From Orbilia blumenaviensis (lineage: Eukaryota > Ascomycota > Orbiliomycetes > Orbiliales > Orbiliaceae): a stretch of DNA of 64,000 bases. Below the pieces are notes generated by a model. The model was not told where the DNA came from and searched no databases. It saw nothing but the letters and a program-made list of their open reading frames with translations. The stretch is from contig JAVHNS010000003.1 of NCBI GenBank assembly GCA_036872755.1, positions 372,001 to 436,000 on the forward strand, given 5' to 3'. This document shows positions 35,419 through 45,525 of the stretch, piece after piece; position 1 is the stretch's first letter, and every line of letters starts with the position of its first letter. A program made the translations under genes and the position numbers.

Positions 35419-36911
35419 GGCTTCTTTTTTATTTATCTCTTTTTTTTTACCCTTTTGGTAAGGAAAAAGAGGACTCGACGAATAGGTAGGGGTTTTTTAA
35501 CGAAAATATTCGGAGTTCTGAAGCTTGAGTAGTAGGAAGGTTTCGATACAAGTGAACGGATACAAACGAATGTACTGTTCAAATGTAGAGCTTAAAGCGA
35601 GGTAGGTAACGACTGTGGATATAGGAAGCTTTTAAAAAGCAAGAGGTTCTCCTCTCTCGAAATGTATTATATAATATTGAATAATAAGAGGCCCACTTCA
35701 AAAAAATGAAATGAAGGTCTTAATACTCAGAGCTCGTATACGTAAAACGAGTGTGTAGGTTTCTTATGCTTGTAAGACTTCCTATGCGGGGAGGAAAGGA
35801 AGAGGGAAAGAAAGGGACCGGGGGGAGGAGCCGGCTTTTATAGTTTTCCAGTCTGGGGCCAGCGAGGCCTGCAAGTATTCACTGGCCAGTTCGTCTGCTG
35901 GCACAGGCTCGGTGATCTGCTGGGGGCTTATGGATCTGGTAGATGTGGAGCGGGTATCCTGCAGATCGTTAGATTAATTTACCTTGCGTATATTAGAGAT
36001 CTGGATGTATAGACGGGCGTGTTTGTGTAAGGATTTTTTTAAATAAATTTGGATCTACGTTTCTACGGATCTTTTATGTCTTTATACGCGTCGACGAGAC
36101 AATGACTTTTGGCTATTTTAGTTCTTGAGATCGTTGGGACCGGACATAAGAAAACGTGACAGGCAAGGCTCTATATAGATGAATGATCAATTAACAGCGT
36201 GGGTTTGCAGATCGGTCTTTTTCAATGCACGAGTATTTATGATATTAATATCTATTGATCGACATTTTTTGGGCGACACCTTGGCATGATCTTGGATTGA
36301 ACGATATCGTGATATGATGTACTAGCGTCTATAGATCTGGAGTATCCTTATTTCCGGGTGTGATGGGGCTACTAGGTCTATGGAGGCTCAGACTTTATGG
36401 TGTTCTTAATATAGCAAAGGCTACACCGATCCCCAAAATTACAGAGTTACTGCACGGTTCGGGATATAGATTGGGTCAAGGATCTGGCGTCACTCTCGAG
36501 CCTCAAAGTGGGATTTCCTTCAATTCATTCCTCTGAGGCAGAGCCTTTGCTATAGGCGGTTTCAAAATTGTAAAGCTTGATCGAAAATCTGCTAAGTACT
36601 TCTATGTATGTGTGTATGTGTGTGTTTGTGCGTGCGTGCGTGTAGTAGAGTAAGTGTGTAATAAAACCCCATTCGCCAGGATATAAACCCAATCCATAGT
36701 TCTCAAAAGCCACTAATTTATCCGAAAATGAATATGAAGAAAAAAACAAAGAAATTACTACCTTACTTTTTTACACGCCGTAGCTTTAGTCGTCGTATTG
36801 CTTGGAATCTTCATCCATTTCTCCGTTTTGTTCCAGTTTTAGCATAGCTTCTGGTAGTTGTAACGGCGAAACTGATCCCTTTCTTATTGGTTTGGTGACA
36901 TAATCTCCGTA
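35419..36911. other. Intergenic region with a GT/GTGC microsatellite
   Basis: About 1.5 kb without a recognised gene. A dinucleotide-type repeat of TGTG and CGTG units lies at 36604-36643. The rest is AT-rich. The open frame at 36525-36749 overlaps the microsatellite and has no family features. Confidence 0.5.
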
Positions 36912-38002
36912 CTACGAAGGTGTATGGCTGAATAAGAAGGAAACGGACTCGCCGTTGTGTGTTCGTCTACACGCCTCCGCCAGCTAGTTTGATAGTTAGT
37001 ATCTTTCTCCATACAAAACTATAGGGATATAAAAGGTATCATACTGTCGGCGAGATATCAATAGTGTCCAGCTTTGGACACATTCTCTTCTTCTCTTCAT
37101 GTGGTACAGTATTTGTAACCACAACCTTCGTAAGCTTGCTCCCGTTGATACTCTCAATCGCCTTGCCGCTCAATATTCCATGTGTAACAATGGCAACCAC
37201 ACACGAAGCTCCGTTGTCAATAAGTGTATCGGCAGCCTTGACGAGGGTACCACAGGTATCAGCCATGTCATCGACCAGGATTGCTGTCTTGTCCTTGACG
37301 TCACCGACGAGGGTCATTCGTGAGACTTCATTAGGACGGGTACGTTCCTTGTGGATCAAAGCGAAGGAGAGATCCAGACGGTCAGCGATTGCAGTTGCAC
37401 GTTTCGCACCACCAGCGTCGGGAGAGACAATAACAGCGTTCTGAACATCGAAGTTTTCGCGGATGTAGTGAAGAACTGATGGTTCGGCGTATAGATTGTC
37501 GACAGGGACGTTGAAAAAACCCTGGATCTGACTAGCGTGCAAATCCATCGTGATAACATGGTTACAGCCGGCGGTCTGCAACATATTGGCCACGAGCTTC
37601 GCAGAGATCGGAGCTCGGGATTTATCCTTCTTGTCTTGACGGGCGTACGGGAAATTTGGAATTACGGCTGTGATTCTACGGGCAGAAGCGGTTTTGCAGG
37701 CATTGATCATGATTAAGAGTTCCATTAAGCCGTCGTTGATTTCGCCGGGAGCGGTGGATTGGAGGATGAAGACGTCTTCGTCGCGGACGGATTCACCGAT
37801 TGTGACGGAGGTTTCTTGGTTGGAGTACTGGAGGACCATGATTTTGGTAAGCTCGATGCCGAGTCTATATGATCCTCAATTTTATTATCAGTATCTGTTG
37901 ATGTATATGATATATCGGGAGAAGTGGGTACCTCTGCGCCACCAAGCTGGCCAGCTCGGGATGACTGTTTCCAGTCAACAGCTTGATGCTATTCGTCGCC
38001 AT
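36912..38002 (-). CDS. PRS: Ribose-phosphate pyrophosphokinase (PRPP synthetase)
   Basis: Three exons, 38002-37932, 37864-37045 and 36983-36912, give 320 residues, the usual length of the catalytic subunits. The first exon codes for [20 protein letters not shown]. The middle exon carries the flexible-loop and ATP residues ([19 protein letters not shown]), [28 protein letters not shown] and the PRPP-binding signature [12 protein letters not shown]. The apparent stop right after DISPT is intronic; splicing to 36983 restores [18 protein letters not shown]. The enzyme makes PRPP from ribose 5-phosphate and ATP for nucleotide, His and Trp synthesis. No regulatory insert, as in some Prs1/Prs5 types, is present. 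Confidence 0.95.
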
Positions 38003-38555
38003 TGTTTCTCCAAGTTTTGATCTGAACAACAAAAAACAACCGTCCTAGTAGATATCAACTGGTAGAAGTCTTATTTCTCCAGCTGGTCCGGAATGAATCG
38101 TTTCAATCTGGTTTTGAGCGAAGAGACTGCGACAAATCCTCTTCGGATGATGTTGACTCGTTGAGGGGTATCATGAAGGAAGTAGAAGGAGGGAAAAGGA
38201 AAGGTTGAAACTTTTTTTTGATAGCCGAGTTTTTTTTTTTTTTTTTTTCCGGAGTTGTTGGATTTCTGCTTTCGGTCGGCGCCCGCCTTTTCAACCGCCG
38301 CTTTTTTTCCCTGAGCGGGGAGGTCTGGGCTTGAGCTAGGCTGGGATTGGGTTAGCGCCATCCATTTGTCCTTGTCGAAGAGACGTTGACTAACTAGCGG
38401 CATTGCATTAGCATGCATCCAGACCTTTAAATCTTCGATTTGGGATCAATATCCATCCGAGTTGAATTTAAATCTCAAAGAAAAAGATATATAGGTACCC
38501 ACCTAGTCTCGTAGTAATAACTACCGCGGGAAAGGTGTCCCCCACGAAATTGAAG
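38003..38555. other. Divergent promoter region
   Basis: It separates the start codons of the PRPP synthetase gene (-) and the small membrane protein gene (+). It contains a T tract at 38230-38248. A Lys-rich open frame on the minus strand here (38071-38418) is created by that tract and is not considered a gene. Confidence 0.5.
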
Positions 38556-39012
38556 ATGGATAGACCCACAAACCCCCCCCAAATTCCCTCCTCAACCTCA
38601 ACTCCATATCACCACCCACTCCTCCGGCGCTCATGGCCTCCCGACCTCTCCAAAATGAGCCTAAGCGACCAATACCGTCTAGAAAGAAAATATAAACGTC
38701 GAGTACGAATACGTGGTCAGCATCCGGCGAATTGGATGAGGTTTACGGGTATCCTGCAGCTGCTAACCGTCACGGTTTTGCCGGCTTATATGGTTTTGGT
38801 GATGGATTGGCCAATGGAGCATCCTTTTGGGCCGGTAAGTTTTTATATCATTTTATTCTTATATATAGCGAATTTTTTTCAGCTAGAGCTAACAAGGGTA
38901 TACGTAGCTGCGCGAATGGATGTGGAATAAAGTAGATGCATTTGGCAAGGGTACTTTTGGTGGGAAGCTGGAGAGAGGAAAGGCGCTCGAGGAGAATAAT
39001 AATTCTCGGTGA
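38556..39012 (+). CDS. Small single-pass membrane protein, family not recognised
   Basis: Two exons, 38556-38834 and 38908-39012, give 127 residues. The N-terminus is Pro/Ser/Thr-rich, then basic (RLERKYKRRVRIRGQ), followed by one hydrophobic helix (ILQLLTVTVLPAYMVLVM) and a short polar C-terminus (LREWMWNKVDAFGKGTFGGK). The arrangement suggests a small membrane protein, perhaps mitochondrial, but I do not know the family. An alternative acceptor at the polypyrimidine CAG near 38881 would give a different, shorter end (LELTRVYVAARM). I prefer 38908 because its frame stays open longest. Confidence 0.62.
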
Positions 39013-39850
39013 TTGCCCTAGAAATGGGTATCATATTCACGATAAGCATGCTTCCTTGCGAAGCAGATGCTGCTGGCTATCTAAGATATGGCCCCGACCA
39101 GGCTTAGACAGAAGCTTTGATTTGTCGAGAGGAAGACTGCTTCATCCATAAGATTCTTGCATTGGCTGAGGATAGGTACTCAAACTTGTGGGCACTGTTT
39201 TATGGTGCTAGGCCAGCTCTGTACTGGTCTTTACATTTGTATATAGACATTTACTGTAAGATATGATGGTAATGGAGAGTTATATTAGGTACACATACGT
39301 TACTGTTTCGTAAATGTTCGCAGTTTACAGAAATTAGGCTTCACTTTAAACCGACCTGCTCTTTCTCATAAACTAAGAAATTTAAATTAATTGAGCTCGT
39401 CAATTCGCTGTTTCAATTCAACTAACCAGCTGTGGAGGCTGATACTATAGTATCTGAAATCGATATAACCTACAAATCTCATATGGGGATACTGTGAATC
39501 CCAACTCGTAATCCCGTTTGTGGCTGTAATTTAGTCTTTTGGTTGTACCTATGGCCCATTTTTGCAATTGGAAATATATTTGCTTGCCCACCTCCAGCTG
39601 AGACTACCTCCATTTAGAATCTTGAATATTTCTTTTCTCTATAAAATATCCCATCTACACAGCATCCACATCTATCTTGACCAATCTGAATCCTGCATCT
39701 TTCTTCGACGCCAATATCGATCTCTTTTAATTTCACCGTCGTCACAGGCAAACCCACTACTGTCAAATACTTTATTTACTATCTAACCATCGACGATATT
39801 ACCACCATCAGCCGTCATATCCTCCAGATAAGCCGAAAAAATCCCCAAAG
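39013..39850. other. Intergenic region, no gene recognised
   Basis: About 840 nt of AT-rich sequence. Pyrimidine-rich stretches around 39640-39780 fit the promoter or leader of the next gene. I see nothing else. Confidence 0.45.
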
Positions 39851-40468
39851 ATGTCTTGTGAACTTCGTTGCATATTTTTCTGTTGCCGCCCTTTCACATT
39901 CGCCGGGTTCCTCGATGTCGTTTGGATCTTCATCCGAACTTGGCTCTACGCAATGTTCTTCATCATTCTTATGGCCGCAATTTTTGCGACTATGATTTCC
40001 ATCACTGATTTCATTCAAGATATCATTCATCTTTGTACTTTCCCTCCTTGTCGTTCTTACGAATATTGATTTCATTGATTGGAACACGGCTAACGGTAGA
40101 AAAACGTGGGGGTGTCTACAAATCTAGCCAACGAGGTTAAATTGCTCAATTACTATCTTCAAAGATTGGAGAGATTGGAAATCGCAGTTCAACGATTGAG
40201 ACACTCTCAAATTGATGCTCGTTTTGTTCTTGACAGACTTGTTAAGAGGGAGAGGGAGAGAGATTTGCATAGATGGGGAACTCTGGAGTACGGGAATACC
40301 ACAGGCCGAGTTCGGTGTGTAGGAGTTGGGTATGAGACTGAAGAAACTGAAGAAAGCTCGGAATACAGCCTCGAGGATGAGGAAATTAGTGAAGATGAAG
40401 ATGACGACGAAGACAGCGGGGATGAGGATGATAACAATGAGGAAACTTCAGAATCTGATAGTGCTTAA
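39851..40468 (+). CDS. Small protein with N-terminal membrane helix, coiled coil and acidic tail
   Basis: Two open frames can be joined in phase by an intron at 40035-40127 (donor GTACTT, branch-like GCTAAC, acceptor ATCTAG), giving 174 residues. The N-terminus is Cys-rich (CIFFCC) and then strongly hydrophobic (WIFIRTWLYAMFFIILMAAI). The second exon has a heptad pattern (LLNYYLQRLERLEIAVQRL) with an Arg/Glu-rich stretch (LVKRERERDL), and ends in an Asp/Glu/Ser-rich tail. I do not recognise the family. The donor is weak, so the two parts could be separate or the first could stand alone. Confidence 0.42.
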
Positions 40469-41161
40469 TTGTAAGTGTCCTTTTACCCGCAGCAAGAAAA
40501 ACCAAGGGCTTTCAATAGAGAATTCTGACCTGACGATTAGATATCCCCATTTATGTCACTATAGGTTTCTTGTTTAAGAGATCATAGGAAGAACAGCAGC
40601 TTAGGGTCTCCTTGGTATGTATGTTAAATATATTGTTTTCTAAGTATCATCCCATGCATTGCAATATTGCAGTTGATATTTTTATACATCCATGCTAACC
40701 CACAGTTGATATTTACTCTAGTTATTCGGTTAATCATCTAATTTAAACTCCTCATCCGTGCTATCCAATCTCTAGCTAGCTTTAGCTCCTAAGATCTTAA
40801 GCTAATTAAGTCAGCTTAGGTTAGAATACTGTTTCATATGAGAAAAATTTGAGCCTAGTGGATTTTACCACCTTCAGAATATTCATAGATTGCTATAACT
40901 CAAACAATGTTACACGAATACATTTTATTTCCTATGCTGCATGACTACTACCGTATCCTAGATCCCTGGTGTTAGCTTCGTGCAACATTAGATAATACCC
41001 CAGCCATATTTTCAAAAGATTTCGAATTCCCTAAATATTGAACCCCTACGTACATGATGGCATATTCAGTGCTAGACCCTAGGCAAACTTGTGGTAACTA
41101 TGTCAATTATACGCAACGAGAAAGGCACTAGTTTAAACCAAGTTCACTTCACTAGATTTAA
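40469..41161. other. Intergenic region, no gene recognised
   Basis: About 690 nt of AT-rich sequence between the acidic-tail protein and the remnant end of the caspase-like gene. Nothing recognisable is seen. Confidence 0.45.
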
Positions 41162-41368
41162 TCAGGAGTGAGTTCTAACTGTATACCCCTCAGACTCCGC
41201 TTCGTCTAACCGCCTACCATCGAAACAGCTATCAAGAATAACCGTAACATGAAGCTTTTTTATATAAACCATGTTTTTAACGTATACTCCAAGGTCATCA
41301 CTGGTGAGATAAGCGCCTCCGGCATTAACATCGTACAGAGCTAGTGCAGTCCCTGCTAGGTAATCCCC
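41162..41368 (-). pseudogene. Remainder of the caspase-like domain after an in-frame stop
   Basis: Directly after the TAA the same frame continues for 68 codons as GDYLAGTALALYDVN, GGAYLTSDDLGVYVKNMV and VTVILDSCFDG, which is the second half of a C14 domain with the catalytic Cys in DSC. It ends at a TGA at 41162-41164. Any intron spanning the stop would be 32 nt or shorter, too short to splice, so a nonsense change is the simplest reading. Stop-codon readthrough or a sequencing error are alternatives. Confidence 0.62.
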
Positions 41369-44295
41369 TTACCGACCGTAGCCAATTGCGGTATGAGCTT
41401 TCCGGATACCGTGCCCCGAATAGTGAATATAGACGAGATCACCAGGCTTAGAATCATCCATGATACGCTCTAGTTCGCGGATGATGTTCGGGGAGTTTGG
41501 CAGTCGAGATTCTTCTTCCTCTGGGCCGTCAGCGCCCCTCGTTGACGTCAACATTGCGATGTGTTTAACATTGATCTTTTGTAAATAGCCCTTCACCGCC
41601 CTAACGTCGTTGACACAACCCCCTAAGTCCGAGAAATTGAAGTCCATCTTGCGATTTCTTCCTGGAATATAATGATCAATCCCGATTAACAACGCCCAGG
41701 TTTCACGCTTCACCTCGTTAATGTATCGTTAGAAATTGGTCTATATTGTAGTAGATATCGATACGTATCATTACATACCTGATTGTATGCTCTTTTATTC
41801 TTTTCATCTTTCCAAGCGTTGATATTTGCCTCTGGTACTTCGATATTTTGAGTCCCTAAATCTTGTCGCACATTACGGCTTGTTATAAGTATATGCCCGA
41901 CATCTTGCGTCGGCAATAATGCGCTAATATCATAGACAACTTGGTCATTGTAGCCGTCAATTATAAGAAGCCATCTGTCATTAAATTCCTGGCATAACCA
42001 GTTCCTAAAGCATTTTACGGGAGATTGCCTATCCACCAAGTCTATCAAACTTTGTTTGGATGTGATATCCAAGTTATCAAAGCTGAGACCAAGAGAATAT
42101 GCGACGTTCCGGCAAGTCTCACTTGAAGGTTCTTTCGTGTAATTATCGATGATCGACTGAACCGCGCTTCGAGCACTACTGGCTAACTGAGATTCATTTG
42201 TAGCATCGACCCAGAAGGTTGCAGGGTATTCTTTTGCATACTCGTGGGCATAGTGAAGTGCAATTTGTGTTTTCCCACTTCCTGTGGTGCCGTACAGGGT
42301 TACCGCCCGGCGACTAGGGCGGTGGGCCAGAGAATCCCTTGGAAAGTTGTTCTGCCAAAGGATTGTGTGGATCTCCGTAGTAAAATCCTTTCTCTCTTTA
42401 AAATTAGGATTTATTGGATAAGGGAGATTATTAAAACTTCCATCATTTTCTTCTTCCGACATTTGCGAAGACCAGGCTCTTGTAGAACCAATATCGGAAG
42501 AGTCCCCAGCGCTAAAGAGATAGCTAGTTTCAGTTTCAGTTGAGGCTTCTTCCTCGCTCTGACATTCAATTAGCCGAATAGTCAAGAACATAGACATTTG
42601 CAAATGTGAGGCAATATGTCTGGCCATTAAAATCTCTGGTGGCTCGCTATGCTCCTCTTCGCTGTCCAGATGCTCTGATTCTTCAACTAGGTTATCGGGA
42701 ACGGTAGCACCGGCATGCATAGCTTCCTCATTTCGATTATTCCGTAATTTCAAGCGTTTGTGACTTCCAGTTTGAGCATGCTTTTTCTGGCGCTTCTCAT
42801 GGATTAAATCGCGGCAACAGAGTGGACAGATTTCGGGAGACCGGGAACGCTTTATATAGCTATTCCTTGCTATTGCTTCAAGCTCGGTTGCGAGATCTTC
42901 GGGGTAACAATTTATCATGTGGTTGTGCAATAGCTCAACTGTTGAAAAGTATCTAATTGGGTGCTTGAAATTGCAAGTCCACGAGATCGGTTTGTGGACC
43001 TCCTGCTGCCATTTAGGAGTATGAAAAGTGTTCATATGATGAAGCCACCTTTTGAAACTTTCATAGCGTGGTAGTGTCCCCTTGTCCATACATCTTTCTG
43101 AAATGCATACGTAAGGCTTAAAGTCTTTATCCAGATGTGCACTAAATGGGGGGAGAGGGTATTAGCGTATTTGACCCAAGCAGGAAACAGACCAATAGAA
43201 TGCAAAATACCTCCAGCTTTTGTTGCACTCGAATAAAGTGTGAGGGTGACGTTGGAGACACCACTCGCAGGTAAGGAAGTTAAATGCATCTCTTTCTTTT
43301 GGAGGCGGGGGATATGTTACTTTACCACGCTGAACAGACGAAGCCGAATATCGGGATTCTGGTTTATGGGGGATAAAAAGCATTCTTTGTAGCGAACTTT
43401 TTGGAATAGAACGCACTGTCGAAGGGGTTGCTCTCAGATTCATGAAGTGGTGATTCGGCTTGAGGTTAGGAGAAGGTTTTGATGAGGAGCCTGGCAAAGA
43501 TTCGGTTATATCCGAAAAATCTACACCCGACTGGGCGGCGATAGTATCATCTCGCCCTCTAAAGATAGCTTGAAAGCGTGGTATTTGGCTGGTTCGTGGT
43601 GTGTTCAACTTTTGCTGGTGCGTTCTAGTGTAGAGGATACTTGCGTAACTATCGACCATCGATCTAGTGAGCTGTGCTCGAAGGCCCTCATTTGAATCTG
43701 GATATAAAATATTTAGTGCGACCCTGGCACGCCTTTCGAAAGGTGTAAGGTCTAATTTCTCGGCCAGATCTCTGATCCGTGCTACGCGGCTCGTATCTGA
43801 TGATTGTCGGATCATGTTCCCAAGCCGAGAAAGTCTGGTTAATGAGACTTCAATTATCTCAAGTACTTCTTTGTCGGGCTCCAGCATCGATATATCATCA
43901 TCTTCGATAGACGGTTCGTCGTCGAGACCGATTAGCGAATTCTCATTTAAAGGAAGTTTGTCGCAATTAGAAATAACTAACAAATAGCCCCCGTTAGAAC
44001 AACCCGTAAATAAGATTCTTTGCTAAGGGCATCTACTCTGCGCTAAACTATCTGATAGGACATCCAGAAGTCGAATTACAAGATCGGAAATATCAGACCG
44101 ATCCCTTAGTCGGCGATCAAGACTAATTGACTTATCGGCAAATACACCCATATAGGCAGACCAAGCCAGGAAACGCTGCTCATATTCCAGGAAAAGTATG
44201 TCAATAGCAGAAGGTGGATCTTTTGATGCATATTTGGCGAAAATTTCCTTGCAGCTATTTGAAAGGTGGTAGATTGGCTCGCTATTTGCCTCCAT
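41369..44295 (-). CDS. NLR-like protein: zinc-finger-like region, NB-ARC and caspase-like (C14) domain
   Basis: Four exons, 44295-44037, 43976-43211, 43141-41779 and 41713-41369, all in phase, give 910 residues to the first stop. The N-terminus (YEQRFLAWSAYMGVFADKSI, SLDRRLRDRSDI) is like the start of many fungal signalling proteins. C2H2-like pairs follow (CEWCLQRHPH, ICPLCCRDLI). The P-loop is YGTTGSGKTQIAL (626-633), with Walker B WLLIIDGYND near 735 and HILITSRN. The last exon is a C14 caspase domain (WALLIGIDHY, GGCVNDVRAV, YIHYSGHGIR with predicted catalytic His897). A TAA then ends the frame before the catalytic Cys. The NB-ARC is short, with no TPR or WD repeats before the caspase. 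The protease at the C-terminus is unusual. Confidence 0.78.
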
Positions 44296-45525
44296 TATAC
44301 ACTTCGAACTAGTGCTAGGTCCAGAAAACAGCGAAAGGTAAACCGTTAATGAAAGGAAGCTGGATACGGAATTGCGTGGTCACTAGCTACCTAGGGCCAT
44401 CAGGGGAATATGTTGAATTTAATCTCGTATTGGTCTGCATCAAGTAAAGTTAGTTCTGTTTTCGTTTGTGATTGAGGCTTTTAAGACGGCAAAGGTTTGG
44501 CTAATTTGTGCAAGCTAAGATGAGGGGTAACTAAGCTTTACAGCTGGCTGCGTGGGTCAGGTTTGTAAGATATGCAGTGTTTGTTCCCAAATTTGGCTGT
44601 GAGATTTAAATTCCAGAGCTCTAGAGTCAAAGGCTAGAATCGATGGCTATAAGGCTAAATAGCTACAAGTCTGCGTAGGGTAACATTAGCTGTACAATTA
44701 TAACGTATACAACCGGACCGCATAAAGTTGACCCCCGAGCACTCGCTGGGCATCTTATGACGGGTTTAGATCAGTCTTACAGGGTTCACAACATCACGTT
44801 TAGGCCGTGATAGTATACCTTTTACGATGCATATAGAGTAACGTTACTACCGTACGGGGTTTTGGCTGGTTTCTCAAGACGGTTTATAGAAAAAAGGGAA
44901 CTTAAAACAGTATAAATAACGATTTGAAAGAGAAAAAGGCAGCTTGCCCTCTTCATAAAACGTTTTCATATTCGAAAGCTGTCCCAGAAAAGTACCCAAA
45001 CCCCCTACGGTACCTAGGTAGTTGATTGCATCGATTGGTGGGTTTGACAGGATCAGCTGACTTTTTGGCCAGCAGACTCCGCCCCGCGCATGGTGGGGTA
45101 ACCAGGCTGGAGCCATATCTTCACCAATTGGCCAATCGAATCGCTACGGCCATACAACTAAGTAAGTATGGTACATGGCCTGGGTCGGCTGCTCATGTCG
45201 ATTGATCGCATCAACACTACCCCTCACAAGTGCAAGTATTAACATAGCAGCACAGCGATATCGATTATATGTCTTTACTACTATGCATGCATATATGAAG
45301 CCCGATATAAGACTGACTCGCGATTGATAGACGGCCCAGAAGACGCATCCTTTCCTCATACGGTAGCGTTGTATTCTTTGAAGAAAATCTTCACCTGGAT
45401 TCATCCACATACACAACCTCGTAACGTACATTACATGGCTATAGCTACAAATTGCAAAGCCTTGCAACTGTATACTACGAGACCAACCTCTATATATATC
45501 TGACGCCCGAGCTCCGCCGCCAACC
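44296..45525. other. Shared upstream region of two divergent immunity-type genes
   Basis: It separates the start codons of the NB-ARC-caspase gene (-) and the DUF7580/PNP gene (+). Apart from the MITE at 44848-45012, I see only AT-rich sequence and some overlapping open frames (44874-45116, 45144-45599) without family features. Confidence 0.5.
44848..45012. mobile_element. MITE-like element, copy 1
   Basis: About 165 nt, bounded by TACCGTACGGGGTTTT and, inverted at the other end, AAACCCCCTACGGTA. A second copy lies at 55237-55405 and shares long blocks such as GGCTGGTTTCTCAAGACGG and CCCAGAAAAGTACCCAAA. It has no coding capacity. The terminal inverted repeats end in TA, suggesting a mariner-type parent. 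It lies between the two divergent NLR-type genes. Confidence 0.75.

Noticed and set aside
38071..38418. Lys-rich open frame on the minus strand
   Set aside because: The Lys run is produced by the 19-nt T tract; the rest has no conserved pattern and lies in the leader of the PRPP synthetase gene.
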